Below, piece after piece: positions 8,220 through 17,250 of a stretch of 64,000 bases of DNA. Within the stretch, counting starts at the first letter, position 1. The number at the start of each line of letters is the position of its first letter. The DNA is from Arthrobacter_E sp044748305 (GTDB lineage Bacteria > Actinomycetota > Actinomycetes > Actinomycetales > Micrococcaceae): NCBI RefSeq assembly GCF_044748305.1, contig NZ_JBIVFT010000002.1:372001-436000 (forward strand). Direction: 5' to 3'. The notes below the pieces were generated by a model. It had not been told where the DNA came from. It ran no database searches and was given only the letters and a program-made list of their open reading frames with translations. Both the position numbers and the translations under genes were made by a program.

Positions 8220-10958
8220 GTGGCTGCTGAAGAAATCACCCCTTCCATCCTGAGCGGGCTCACCGCAGGGGTCCCTGATGCGGATCCTGAGGAGACCAGC
8301 GAATGGGTTGAATCGTTCGATGCTCTGGTGAAGGAGCGCGGCACGGAACGTGCCCGCTTCGTCATGAGGTCCCTGCTGCAGCGTGCCGGCGCACAGTCCG
8401 TCGGCGTGCCGATGGTGACCACCACCGACTACGTCAACACCATCCCTGTCGACTCCGAACCGGCTTTCCCCGGCAACGAGGAGTTCGAGCGCCGCTACCG
8501 CGCCTACATGCGCTGGAACGCCGCGATCATGGTGCACCGTGCCCAGCGCGCCGATATCGGCGTCGGCGGCCACATCTCCACCTACGCCGGTGCAGCGACG
8601 CTGTATGAGGTGGGCTTCAACCACTTCTTCCGCGGCAAGGACCACGCCGGCGGCGGCGACCAGGTGTTCTTCCAGGGCCACGCCTCCCCCGGCATGTACG
8701 CCCGCGCCTTCATGGAAGGCCGTCTGAGTGAGGACGACCTCGACGCTTTCCGCCAGGAGAAGTCCAAGGCACCCCACGGCCTCTCGTCGTACCCCCACCC
8801 GCGCCTGATGCCGGAGTTCTGGGAGTTCCCCACGGTCTCCATGGGCATCGGCCCGATGAACGCCATCTACCAGGCCCAGTCCAACCGCTACCTCCACAAC
8901 CGTGGGCTCAAGGACACGAGCGATCAGCACGTCTGGGCATTCCTCGGCGACGGTGAGATGGACGAGCCGGAAAGCCGCGGCCTGCTGCAGCTCGCCGCCA
9001 ATGAGGGCCTGGACAACCTGACCTTCGTGATCAACTGCAACCTCCAGCGCCTCGACGGACCCGTCCGCGGCAACGGCAAGATCATGCAGGAACTCGAAGC
9101 GTTCTTCCGCGGCGCCGGCTGGAACGTCATCAAGGTCGTCTGGGGCCGCGAGTGGGATGACCTGCTCGCCAAGGACAGCGATGGTGCGCTGGTGGACCTG
9201 ATGAACACGACGGTCGACGGCGACTACCAGACCTACAAGGCAGAGTCCGGCGCGTTCGTGCGCGAGCACTTCTTCGGACGGACCCCGCAGACCAAGGAAC
9301 TCGTCGCCGATCTGACGGACGAGCAGATCTGGAACCTCAAGCGCGGTGGCCACGACTACCGCAAGGTCTACGCCGCCTACAAGGCCGCCACCGAGTTCAA
9401 GGGCAAGCCCACGGTGATCCTGGCCAAGACGGTCAAGGGCTACGGCCTCGGCACCCACTTCGAGGGCCGTAATGCGACGCATCAGATGAAGAAGCTGACC
9501 ATGGAGGACCTGAAGGCCTTCCGCGACCACCTGCGAATCCCCGTCAGTGACGAAGCGCTGGAGCAGGACCTGTACCGCCCGCCGTACTACCACCCGGGCA
9601 ATGACGCCCCGGAGATCAAGTACATGATGGAGCGCCGCGGTGCTCTGGGCGGTTCGGTGCCGGAACGTCGTCACCAGCACGAGGAACTCGTTCTTCCTTC
9701 GGACAAGGCCTACGAGGTCGCCCGGAAGGGTTCCGGCAAGCAGAAGGCCGCCACCACCATGGCCTTCGTCCGCATGCTCAAGGATCTGCTCCGCGACAAG
9801 GACTTCGGCAAGCACGTCGCCCTGATCGTCCCCGACGAATCCCGCACTTTCGGTATGGACGCGTTCTTCCCGACCGCCAAGATCTACAACCCGAACGGCC
9901 AGAACTACCTGTCCGTGGACCGCGAACTGGTCCTGGCGTACAAGGAAGCCGCAACCGGGCAGCTGATCCACCCCGGCATCAACGAGGCCGGGGCCGTCGC
10001 AGCCTTCACCGCGGCGGGCACCGCCTACGCGACCCACGGCGTGCCCTTGATCCCGATCTACGTCTTCTACTCGATGTTCGGCTTCCAGCGCACCGGTGAC
10101 TCCTTCTGGGCCGCCGGCGACCAGATGACGCGCGGCTTCGTGATCGGCGCCACCGCCGGGCGCACCACCCTGACCGGTGAAGGCCTCCAGCACGCCGACG
10201 GCCACTCCCTCATCCTGGCCGGGACCAACCCCGCGGTTCGCGCCTACGATCCGGCCTACGGCTACGAGATCGCACACATCGTGCGCCACGGCCTCGAGCA
10301 GATGTACGGCCCGGACTCCCAGGACCCGAACGTCATGTACTACCTCACGGTGTACAACGAGCCGATCCACCAGCCGGCACAGCCGGAGGGCGTGGATGTC
10401 GAGGGCATCGTCCGCGGTATCCACCACATCAGTGCCCCCACCGTGGACGGTCCCCGCGCCAACATCTTCGCGGCCGGTGTCTCCGTGCCCTGGGGCCTGG
10501 AAGCCCAGAAGGTACTCGCCGAGGACTGGGGTGTTGCGGCGGACGTCTTCTCCGTCACCTCCTTCAACGAACTGCGCCGCGATGGCGTCGCCACGGACGA
10601 GCACAATCTGCTCAACCCGGAGGACCAGCGCACCCCGTACCTGACCGGGAAGTTCGCAGACAACCCCCACCCCGTGGTGGCGGTCTCCGACTACATGCGA
10701 TCGGTCTCCGATCAGGTCCGCCAGTACCTGCCGAACCGCTTCACCAGCCTCGGCGCGGACGGCTTCGGCTTCTCCGACACCCGCCAGGCCGCTCGCCGCT
10801 TCTTCAAGAACGACACCCACTCCGTGGTGGTCGCCGTTCTGCAGCAGCTGGCAGCGGAGGGCAAGGTCGACGCCTCGGCTCCGCGTGCCGCGATCGAGAA
10901 GTACGACCTGATGAACGTCAACGCCGGAACCACGGGAGGCGCGGGCGGCGACGCCTGA
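8220..10958 (+). CDS. aceE: Pyruvate dehydrogenase E1 component, homodimeric type
   Basis: AceE decarboxylates pyruvate with thiamine diphosphate and acetylates the E2 lipoyl group, feeding acetyl-CoA to the TCA cycle and fatty-acid synthesis. The 912-residue length matches the single-chain AceE family (E. coli has 887). The thiamine-binding motif GDGEMDEPESRG...FVINCNLQRLDG is intact around residue 240-280. GTG 8220 is chosen as start because AAAGAGAGG lies 6 bases upstream. A strong hairpin closes the gene. It lies directly before the fatty-acid regulator and fab genes, an arrangement that links acetyl-CoA supply with lipid synthesis. Confidence 0.97.
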   Translation: MAAEEITPSILSGLTAGVPDADPEETSEWVESFDALVKERGTERARFVMRSLLQRAGAQSVGVPMVTTTDYVNTIPVDSEPAFPGNEEFERRYRAYMRWNAAIMVHRAQRADIGVGGHISTYAGAATLYEVGFNHFFRGKDHAGGGDQVFFQGHASPGMYARAFMEGRLSEDDLDAFRQEKSKAPHGLSSYPHPRLMPEFWEFPTVSMGIGPMNAIYQAQSNRYLHNRGLKDTSDQHVWAFLGDGEMDEPESRGLLQLAANEGLDNLTFVINCNLQRLDGPVRGNGKIMQELEAFFRGAGWNVIKVVWGREWDDLLAKDSDGALVDLMNTTVDGDYQTYKAESGAFVREHFFGRTPQTKELVADLTDEQIWNLKRGGHDYRKVYAAYKAATEFKGKPTVILAKTVKGYGLGTHFEGRNATHQMKKLTMEDLKAFRDHLRIPVSDEALEQDLYRPPYYHPGNDAPEIKYMMERRGALGGSVPERRHQHEELVLPSDKAYEVARKGSGKQKAATTMAFVRMLKDLLRDKDFGKHVALIVPDESRTFGMDAFFPTAKIYNPNGQNYLSVDRELVLAYKEAATGQLIHPGINEAGAVAAFTAAGTAYATHGVPLIPIYVFYSMFGFQRTGDSFWAAGDQMTRGFVIGATAGRTTLTGEGLQHADGHSLILAGTNPAVRAYDPAYGYEIAHIVRHGLEQMYGPDSQDPNVMYYLTVYNEPIHQPAQPEGVDVEGIVRGIHHISAPTVDGPRANIFAAGVSVPWGLEAQKVLAEDWGVAADVFSVTSFNELRRDGVATDEHNLLNPEDQRTPYLTGKFADNPHPVVAVSDYMRSVSDQVRQYLPNRFTSLGADGFGFSDTRQAARRFFKNDTHSVVVAVLQQLAAEGKVDASAPRAAIEKYDLMNVNAGTTGGAGGDA

Positions 10959-10974
10959 CATCCTTCCGATTGCC

Positions 10975-11010
10975 GAGAGGCCCTCACCCCCGCCGGGGTG
11001 GGGGCCTCTC
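10975..11010. terminator. Terminator after aceE
   Basis: A 16-base stem (10975-10990 with 10995-11010, one G-T pair) encloses a 4-base loop. It lies 17 bases after the aceE stop codon and before the promoter region of the FasR-like gene, so aceE and the fab genes are probably transcribed separately. Confidence 0.8.
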
Positions 11011-11071
11011 CCGCGTCCGACGGCGAGCTGACCGCCGTCGTCGTGATCAATCCTGAGTGTTCGGCAGGCAG

Positions 11072-11088
11072 TTGTAGCCTTCACACAA
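11072..11088. promoter_or_regulatory. Putative FasR-binding motif upstream of fasR
   Basis: TTGTAGCCTTCACACAA is an imperfect inverted repeat 25 bases before the start of the PucR-type regulator gene. It matches 14 of 17 positions of TTGTAGACTTCCTACAA found upstream of fabD at 12350-12366. Two copies, one in front of the regulator and one in front of its presumed target operon, suggest autoregulated control by this FasR-like protein. Confidence 0.6.
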
Positions 11089-11112
11089 AGCGGCTGGCAC
11101 TATGCTCGTAGG

Positions 11113-12342
11113 ATGAAGCCCTCCGACGGAAAGCCGAGCACCGTACCCACCAGCCCGGCAGACAAGGCGGAGACGCTCAAGAAGCTCCGTGCCAACGTGG
11201 GCCAGCTCTCCACCCGGACCATTCGGCAGCTGGAAGCCTCTCTTCCCTGGTACGCCCGGCTGAGTGCGGACGAGCGCTCCACCCTCGGCCTCGTGGCGCA
11301 GAACGGCATCGCGAATTTCGTCACCTGGTACGAGCGTCCCAGTTCCCCCGCCTGGATCCTCTCCGACGTCTTCGGCACGGCCCCGAGCGAGATGACTCGC
11401 GCCATCAGCCTGCAGAAGGCCCTCCAGCTCATCCGGATCGTGGTCGAGGTCGTCGAGGAACAGGTCCCGGTCCTCGCCCCCGAATCCGCTCAGCCTGAGT
11501 TGCGGGAAGCCGTTCTGCGATACTCCCGCGAGGTGGCCTTCGCCGCGGCGGACGTCTACGCACGCGCCGCGGAATCCCGAGGCTCGTGGGACACCCGGCT
11601 CGAGGCCCTGATCGTCGACGCGATCCTCCGCGGAGAGAACACGGATGCCCTGCGGTCCCGCATCGCGGCACTCGGCTGGAAGGCGCAGGAACGCTTCACC
11701 GTGGTGGTCGGCAAGGCCCCCCTGGAACCGAGCGCCAGCTATGTCAGTGAGCTGCGCAGGACGGCGGGACGTTACGCGGAAGACGCCCTGGTGGGGATTC
11801 AGGGAGACCGGCTGATCCTGGTTCTGGGCGGACTGCACGACCGTGAAGGCTCTCTCACCAAGCTCAGCGATCTCTTCGCCCCCGGACCCGTGGTCCACGG
11901 CCCCGAAGCGGCCTCCATCGTCGACGCCAGCCTCTCCGCCCAGGCGGCGTTCGCGGGCCTGACCGCGGCCCGCGCGTGGCCGGCGGCACCCCGTCCGGTG
12001 GCGGCCGGGGACCTCCTGCCGGAACGGGTCATCTCCGGCGACGAGACGGCCCGAAGGCAGCTGGTGAGCGGGATCTACCGTCCTTTGCTCGCCGCCTCGA
12101 ACGGACTCGTCGACACTCTGAGCACCTACCTGGAACTGGGCCACTCCCTGGAAGCCACGGCGCGGGAGCTCTTCGTCCACGCCAACACCGTGCGATACCG
12201 TCTCAAACGCGTCTGCGACGTGACCGGCTGGGACCCTCTGATCCCCCGCGAGGCGTACGTCCTGCAGACCGCGTTGGCAGTCGGGCGGCTGGCTCCACCA
12301 CAGCGGCCGGCGCATGAACGGCACGCTACCCGCGCTCACTGA
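11113..12342 (+). CDS. fasR: PucR/CdaR-type transcriptional regulator, FasR-like
   Basis: This 409-residue regulator ends in a helix-turn-helix of the PucR/CdaR type (LEATARELFVHANTVRYRLK, about residues 344-363). The long N-terminal part resembles the GGDEF-like region of that group. In Streptomyces a homologous regulator, FasR, encoded immediately upstream of fabD, activates the fabD-fabH-acpP-fabF operon; the same gene order here supports that role. The start ATG is preceded by a GTAGGA-like site. A 17-base inverted repeat occurs upstream of this gene and again just after it, before fabD. Confidence 0.85.
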   Translation: MKPSDGKPSTVPTSPADKAETLKKLRANVGQLSTRTIRQLEASLPWYARLSADERSTLGLVAQNGIANFVTWYERPSSPAWILSDVFGTAPSEMTRAISLQKALQLIRIVVEVVEEQVPVLAPESAQPELREAVLRYSREVAFAAADVYARAAESRGSWDTRLEALIVDAILRGENTDALRSRIAALGWKAQERFTVVVGKAPLEPSASYVSELRRTAGRYAEDALVGIQGDRLILVLGGLHDREGSLTKLSDLFAPGPVVHGPEAASIVDASLSAQAAFAGLTAARAWPAAPRPVAAGDLLPERVISGDETARRQLVSGIYRPLLAASNGLVDTLSTYLELGHSLEATARELFVHANTVRYRLKRVCDVTGWDPLIPREAYVLQTALAVGRLAPPQRPAHERHATRAH

Positions 12343-12349
12343 GCCTCTC

Positions 12350-12366
12350 TTGTAGACTTCCTACAA
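12350..12366. promoter_or_regulatory. Putative FasR-binding motif upstream of fabD
   Basis: TTGTAGACTTCCTACAA is a perfect 6-base inverted repeat (TTGTAG/CTACAA) around a 5-base spacer. It lies 7 bases after the fasR stop and 68 bases before fabD. The related motif before fasR (11072-11088) shares both half sites and the CTTC spacer core. Binding by the FasR-like protein is inferred. Confidence 0.65.
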
Positions 12367-12434
12367 ATAGGCTTGGCGAGCTTCGTGCGAGCAAACAGGC
12401 GGAAACGCCCCTTCGATTTGGAAAGCTGATATAC

Positions 12435-13421
12435 GTGCTAGCTATCGTGTGCCCTGGACAGGGCTCTCAGACCCCCGGTTTCCTCGCCCCGTGGCTGGAG
12501 GTTCCCGGCGTCGCCGAGCACCTGGCCGCCCTCAGCGAGGTCGCCCAGCTCGATCTCACCGCTCACGGCACCACCTCTGATGAAGAGACCATCAAGGACA
12601 CCGCCGTCGCCCAGCCTCTCATCGTGGCCGCCGGTCTGGTCTCCGCCAAGGCCCTGTTCGACGTCGAACTCTCAAGCCTTCCCATCTCGCTGGCCGGGCA
12701 CTCCGTCGGCGAAATCACCGCCACCGCTCTGGCAGGTGTCCTCAGCGAAGAGGACGCGATGCGTTTCGTCCGGGAGCGCGCCAACGGCATGGCCGCGGCC
12801 GCTGCGGTCACTCCGACCGGCATGACCGCCATCGTCGGCGGTGAGCCGAGCGAGGTTCTGGCCGCCATCGAGGCCGCTGGAGCCACCCCGGCCAATGTCA
12901 ACGGCGCCGGTCAGATCGTCGCTGCGGGCACTTTCGAACAGCTCGAGGCTCTGGCCGGGAATCCGCCGGCCAAGGCCCGCGTGATCCCGCTCAAGGTCGC
13001 CGGCGCGTTCCACACGACCCACATGGCTCCGGCCGTCGGCGCTCTGGACTCGTTCCAGCATGAGCTGGACATCCATGAGCCCCAGGTGCCGCTGCTGTCC
13101 AACTTCGACGGTCAGCCCATCGCCAACGGCAAGGCCGGAGTCGCGAGCCTGGTGGCCCAGGTCTCCCGCCCCGTCCGCTGGGACCTCTGCATGGAGACCC
13201 TGCTCGCCCAGGGTGTCAAGGGCCTCATCGAGCTCTCCCCCGCAGGCACCCTCACCGGCCTGGCCAAGCGCGGCATGAAGGGCGTCAAGACGGTTGCCGT
13301 CAAGACTCCCGCCGATCTGGAAGCCGCCCTCGCGCTTTTCGCAGAGGTCGAGCAGGAGTCCGCACCCGCTGGCACCGGACACCACACGGCCGCGGCTGAA
13401 GACACCGAGGGCGCCCGCTGA
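12435..13421 (+). CDS. fabD: Malonyl-CoA:ACP transacylase
   Basis: FabD transfers malonyl groups from CoA to acyl carrier protein, charging the type II fatty-acid synthase. The 328-residue protein has the GQGSQ motif at residues 8-12 and the nucleophile S90 in GHSVGE, with the catalytic His in GAFHTTHM. It starts with GTG after a weak GGAAAG site. The stop codon overlaps the start of fabH (TGATG), so the two are translationally coupled. It heads the fab operon behind the FasR motif. Confidence 0.96.
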   Translation: MLAIVCPGQGSQTPGFLAPWLEVPGVAEHLAALSEVAQLDLTAHGTTSDEETIKDTAVAQPLIVAAGLVSAKALFDVELSSLPISLAGHSVGEITATALAGVLSEEDAMRFVRERANGMAAAAAVTPTGMTAIVGGEPSEVLAAIEAAGATPANVNGAGQIVAAGTFEQLEALAGNPPAKARVIPLKVAGAFHTTHMAPAVGALDSFQHELDIHEPQVPLLSNFDGQPIANGKAGVASLVAQVSRPVRWDLCMETLLAQGVKGLIELSPAGTLTGLAKRGMKGVKTVAVKTPADLEAALALFAEVEQESAPAGTGHHTAAAEDTEGAR

Positions 13422-14479
13422 TGGCTCCCGTCCTCCGGCAGAACGCCACTCGTTCCGGGAGCCGCATCCATGCCGTGGGCGCATACCGCCCCGATGTGGT
13501 GGTGACCAACGACGACGTCTGTCAGTGGATCGACTCCTCGGACGAATGGATCCGGCAGCGGACCGGCATCGTCACGCGCCGTCGTGCCGCTGCGGATGTC
13601 AGCGTCATCGACATGGCGGAGGGCGCCGCCCGAGACGCGCTGGAGCGCGCCGGGCTTGAGGCCTCCCGGCTGGGCGCCGTGATCGTCTCCACGGTGACCC
13701 ATCCGTACGCTACGCCGTCCGCAGCGGCGGCTCTCACGGAACGTCTGGGTGCCGCACCGGCCCCCGCCTACGACATCTCTGCCGCCTGTGCCGGGTACTG
13801 CTATGGCGTGGCTCAGGCCGATGCGCTGGTCCGTTCCGGTACCGCGGAGTACGTCCTGGTGGTCGGAGCTGAAAAGCTCTCCGACTTCATCGACAACCAT
13901 GAGCGGACCATTTCCTTCCTTCTCGGGGACGGCGCCGGTGCCGTGATCGTCGGCCCATCGGAGGAACCGGGCATCAGCCCCTCCGTCTGGGGCTCCGACG
14001 GAAGCAAGTGGGAGGCCATCGGCATGACCCACTCCCTCAATGAGGTGCGAGAACTGGAGTCGCTGGCCCGGCATGCCGACGAGAGCGACGACCAAGCCCT
14101 CATCTCCGCCGCCCTGAACATCTGGCCCACCATGCGTCAGGACGGTCCGAGCGTCTTCCGCTGGGCTGTCTGGGAGATGGCGAAGGTGGCGCAGTCCGCC
14201 CTCGACTCCGCCGGTGTGACCGCCGAGGATCTCAGCGCCTTCGTCCCGCATCAGGCCAATATGCGGATCATCGACGAGATGGTCAAGCAGCTCAAGCTTC
14301 CCGAACACGTCGTGGTGGGAAGGGATATCGTCGATTCGGGCAACACGTCCGCGGCGTCGATCCCTCTCGCCATGCACCGCCTGCTCGAGGAGAACCCCGG
14401 CCTCAGCGGCGGGCTGGCACTGCAGATCGGCTTCGGCGCAGGTCTGGTCTTCGGGGCCCAGGTCGTCCGGCTCCCCTGA
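13421..14479 (+). CDS. fabH: 3-oxoacyl-ACP synthase III
   Basis: FabH performs the first condensation of fatty-acid synthesis, joining an acyl-CoA primer to malonyl-ACP. In actinobacteria the primers are often branched, matching iso/anteiso membrane lipids. The 352-residue protein has the catalytic C123 in AACAGY, the His in PHQAN and the Asn in SGNTSAAS, a complete Cys-His-Asn triad. It overlaps fabD by one base and is followed by acpP after 98 bases. Confidence 0.96.
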   Translation: MAPVLRQNATRSGSRIHAVGAYRPDVVVTNDDVCQWIDSSDEWIRQRTGIVTRRRAAADVSVIDMAEGAARDALERAGLEASRLGAVIVSTVTHPYATPSAAAALTERLGAAPAPAYDISAACAGYCYGVAQADALVRSGTAEYVLVVGAEKLSDFIDNHERTISFLLGDGAGAVIVGPSEEPGISPSVWGSDGSKWEAIGMTHSLNEVRELESLARHADESDDQALISAALNIWPTMRQDGPSVFRWAVWEMAKVAQSALDSAGVTAEDLSAFVPHQANMRIIDEMVKQLKLPEHVVVGRDIVDSGNTSAASIPLAMHRLLEENPGLSGGLALQIGFGAGLVFGAQVVRLP

Positions 14480-14577
14480 GTCCGGCGCGATCACCGTACA
14501 ACTTCACAGTCGCGGTCAGCACAAGCTGGTCGATAAGCCCCCGGCGGTAGCCGGAACAACACAGAAAAGGAGCCGAA

Positions 14578-14823
14578 ATGGCTAGCAACGAAGAGATCCT
14601 GGCCGGCCTGGCTGAAATCGTCAACGAGGAGACCGGTCTGGCTCCCGAGGCTGTCGAGCTGGACAAGTCCTTCACCGAGGACCTGGACATCGACTCCATC
14701 TCCATGATGACCATCGTGGTGAACGCCGAGGAGAAGTTCGGCGTGCGCATCCCCGACGAAGAGGTCAAGAACCTCAAGACCGTCGGCGACGCTGTGAACT
14801 TCATCGCCAACGCCCAGGCCTGA
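14578..14823 (+). CDS. acpP: Acyl carrier protein
   Basis: This 81-residue acidic protein carries the growing acyl chain on a phosphopantetheine arm. The attachment serine is S40 in DLDIDSIS, one residue variant from the usual DSL (Ile for Leu). AAAGGAG lies 5 bases before the ATG. It is followed by a 14-base perfect hairpin before fabF, so its transcript may be partly separate and more abundant than that of fabF. Confidence 0.97.
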   Translation: MASNEEILAGLAEIVNEETGLAPEAVELDKSFTEDLDIDSISMMTIVVNAEEKFGVRIPDEEVKNLKTVGDAVNFIANAQA

Positions 14824-14880
14824 TCGCCTTTCCATGCCGGCGAGCCGCCCCCACCGGGGTGAGGTTCCCGGTATGACCCG

Positions 14881-14914
14881 CCGTGGCTCCTGACTCCTCC
14901 GTCAGGAGCCACGG
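14881..14914. terminator. Hairpin between acpP and fabF
   Basis: CCGTGGCTCCTGAC pairs perfectly with its complement 6 bases later (14881-14894 with 14901-14914). No T run follows on the plus strand. It lies inside what otherwise looks like one fab operon, 58 bases after acpP and about 105 bases before fabF, and could act as a partial terminator or as an mRNA-stabilising end for acpP. Confidence 0.6.
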
Positions 14915-15019
14915 AGCGGGTGCCCGTGCCGGACACCTTGCGGGTTCCCTTTCATTCCGGCACACCCCTGAACCTGATGCCCCATCGGGCAGACATCCAT
15001 CATCACTTGGAGAGTGACA

Positions 15020-16255
15020 ATGTCTCGCAAAGTTGTCATCACCGGCCTCGGTGCCACCACGCCTATCGGCGGCGACGTACCCACCATGTGGAAGAACGCC
15101 CTGAAGGGTGTTTCCGGTGCGCGCACTCTTGAGGACGAGTGGGTCAGCACCTACGAGCTCCCCGTCACCTTCGCCGCGCGATGCTCCGAACCTGCTTCCG
15201 AGAAGCTGAGCCGCGTCGAGATGAAGCGCATGGACCCTTCCACCCAGTTCGGCGTGGTCGCCGCCCGCGAGGCCTGGGCCGATTCCGGCATCGAAGAGAT
15301 GGACAAGGATCGCCTCGGCGTCGCCTTCGCCACCGGCATCGGTGGCGTGTGGACGCTGCTCGACGCCTGGGACACCCTCAAGGAGCGCGGCCCGCGTCGC
15401 GTCCTGCCCATGACTGTCCCGATGCTCATGCCTAACGGCGTGGCGGCTGCCGTCAGCCTGGACCTCGGTGCGCGCGCCGGCGCCCACACCCCTGTCTCCG
15501 CCTGCGCCTCCGGTACCGAGGCCCTGCACCTGGGCCTGGACCTGATCCGCTCCGGCAAGGCCGATGTGGTCATGTGCGGTGGCGCGGAAGCGGCCATCCA
15601 CCCGATGCCGATCGCGGCTTTCGCCTCCATGCAGGCGCTCTCCCGCCGCAATGACGATCCCCAGCACGCCTCACGTCCGTACGATGTGAACCGCGACGGC
15701 TTCGTCATGGGCGAAGGCGCAGGCGCGCTGGTCATCGAGGCCGAGGAGCACGCCCTGGCTCGCGGCGCCCGCATCTACGGTGAGCTGGCCGGCACCTCCG
15801 TCACCGCGGACGCCTACCACATCACCGCTCCTGACCCCGAGGGTCTGGGCGCCACCCGTGCGCTGAAGGCGGCGATGTTCGATGGTCGTATCCAGGCCGA
15901 GGACGTCGTGCACGTCAACGCACACGCCACCTCGACCCCGGTCGGCGACAAGCCCGAGTACACGGCTCTCCGTGCCGCTCTGGGCACCCACGTGGACAAC
16001 GTCGCGGTCTCCGCGACCAAGTCCCAGATGGGCCACCTCCTGGGCGCCTCGGGCGCCGTCGAGGCGGTCTTGACGACCCTGGCCGTCTACGAGCGCAAGA
16101 CCCCGGTGACCATCAACCTCGAGAACCAGGATCCGGAGATCCCGCTCGACGTGGTCACCACCGCCCGTGACCTGCCTGCGGGCGACATCGTCGCCCTGAG
16201 CAACTCCTTCGGCTTCGGCGGCCACAACGCCGTGATCGCGGTCCGCAACTACTGA
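15020..16255 (+). CDS. fabF: 3-oxoacyl-ACP synthase II
   Basis: FabF elongates acyl-ACP by condensation with malonyl-ACP. The 411-residue protein has the catalytic C162 in SACASGTE and two histidines in HVNAHATSTPVGD and MGHLLGASG, the Cys-His-His triad of the family. ATG 15020 is favoured over GTG 15014 because GGAGAG is 5-6 bases upstream of the ATG. It is the last gene of the fab block and ends in a long hairpin shared with the convergent DUF3145 gene. Confidence 0.96.
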   Translation: MSRKVVITGLGATTPIGGDVPTMWKNALKGVSGARTLEDEWVSTYELPVTFAARCSEPASEKLSRVEMKRMDPSTQFGVVAAREAWADSGIEEMDKDRLGVAFATGIGGVWTLLDAWDTLKERGPRRVLPMTVPMLMPNGVAAAVSLDLGARAGAHTPVSACASGTEALHLGLDLIRSGKADVVMCGGAEAAIHPMPIAAFASMQALSRRNDDPQHASRPYDVNRDGFVMGEGAGALVIEAEEHALARGARIYGELAGTSVTADAYHITAPDPEGLGATRALKAAMFDGRIQAEDVVHVNAHATSTPVGDKPEYTALRAALGTHVDNVAVSATKSQMGHLLGASGAVEAVLTTLAVYERKTPVTINLENQDPEIPLDVVTTARDLPAGDIVALSNSFGFGGHNAVIAVRNY

Positions 16256-16268
16256 GAACCGCGCAACA

Positions 16269-16315
16269 ACGACGTCGGCGCCGCTCACCTTCGGGGTGAG
16301 CGGCGCCGACGTCGT
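16269..16315. terminator. Terminator hairpin between fabF and the DUF3145 gene
   Basis: A perfect 21-base stem (16269-16289 with 16295-16315) with a TTCGG loop is followed by TTT on the plus strand. It lies 13 bases after the fabF stop codon and 82 bases from the convergent DUF3145 gene. Confidence 0.85.
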
Positions 16316-16397
16316 TTCCGGCTAAGAGCATTCACGGCGCCTCGAGTGCGTGCAGCGTGGAGTCACGCACCCGAGAGCTCGGGAGATCGCGCCTTCT

Positions 16398-16901
16398 TCA
16401 GCCGACTTGATGGAGCCAACGGACATTGGCTCCTTCAGAGGCGTGCCGGAAGGGTTCCAGTTCCTCATCCCAGGCCTCGCCCAGGGCGAGGGAGAGTTCG
16501 TGATAGACCGCCGCAGGATCCCCTGCACCGGCCTCGTAGGCGAAGCGGATACGGTCTTCGGAGACCATGATGTTGCCGTGGGCATCCGTGACGGCATGGA
16601 AGATGCCCAGTTCGGGGGTGTGGGACCAACGGCCACCATCGGTACCCTGGGACGCTTCCTCGGTGACCTCGTAGCGAAGGTGAGTCCATCCGCGCAGAGC
16701 AGAGGCAAGCTGAATGGCGGTCCCTGCGGGTCCGTTCCACGCCAACTCAGCCCGGAACATTCCGGGTGCAGCGGGCTGGGCCACCCAGTCAAGGGTCGCC
16801 GAATCATCCAGCAACGATGCCACCGCCCACTCGACGTGAGGGCACAGCGCAGCTGGGGCGGAGTGAATGAACAACACTCCCCTGGTCATTGCAACAGACA
16901 T
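16398..16901 (-). CDS. DUF3145 family protein
   Basis: This 167-residue protein belongs to an actinobacterial family of unknown function that is often found beside the fab operon. The start ATG 16901 follows a strong AAGGAGG 5 bases upstream, so a longer in-frame extension to 16973 is not used. Family-like segments are TRGVLFIHSAPAALCPHVEW at the N terminus and EDRIRFAYEAGA near the middle. No catalytic motif, signal peptide or membrane segment is visible. It is monocistronic and convergent with fabF. Confidence 0.85.
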   Translation of the reverse strand: MSVAMTRGVLFIHSAPAALCPHVEWAVASLLDDSATLDWVAQPAAPGMFRAELAWNGPAGTAIQLASALRGWTHLRYEVTEEASQGTDGGRWSHTPELGIFHAVTDAHGNIMVSEDRIRFAYEAGAGDPAAVYHELSLALGEAWDEELEPFRHASEGANVRWLHQVG

Positions 16902-17250
16902 GCCTTCCTCCTTAGCCGTAGGTACGTCTTCCCCAACGCCCTTCGACTCCCTGAAGTCAGGTGATTGCCGCAATGTATTGAATTGAGTGCCGCCGGAACG
17001 ACATGAACGCGAGATTCAAGTACTGCTTGAACCTCGGCGTTGGTACTTATTCTGCCGCAGCACCGACGATTGCGCCAGTGACGCTCTGTTCCGGTGTCAC
17101 AGGCCGTGTCCGGAGGACATCATGGAACCTCATCCCGTCATGTTTTCGCTACGGAGGCTCCTGGAGGCGGGCCCAGGCTCATTGACCTCGACCGCGGGCC
17201 ATGGGCAACGTCAGCCGCTCATCCTCCGAGGCTGCTCTGCCGACCACGGG
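16902..17250. other. Gene-free stretch between the DUF3145 gene and xerC
   Basis: These 349 bases contain the DUF3145 promoter region at the left and the 3' flank of xerC at the right. Reading frames that cross it are antisense to xerC and show no family resemblance. I see no RNA gene or repeat. Confidence 0.45.

Noticed and set aside
8062..8253. Possible small gene in the aceE leader
   Set aside because: No ribosome binding site, no family resemblance, and it runs past the well-supported aceE start in another frame.
8181..11084. Very long minus-strand reading frame (967 codons) across aceE
   Set aside because: It is the antisense shadow of aceE, produced by GC-rich codon structure. It has no family resemblance or ribosome binding site, and aceE motifs are certain on the plus strand.
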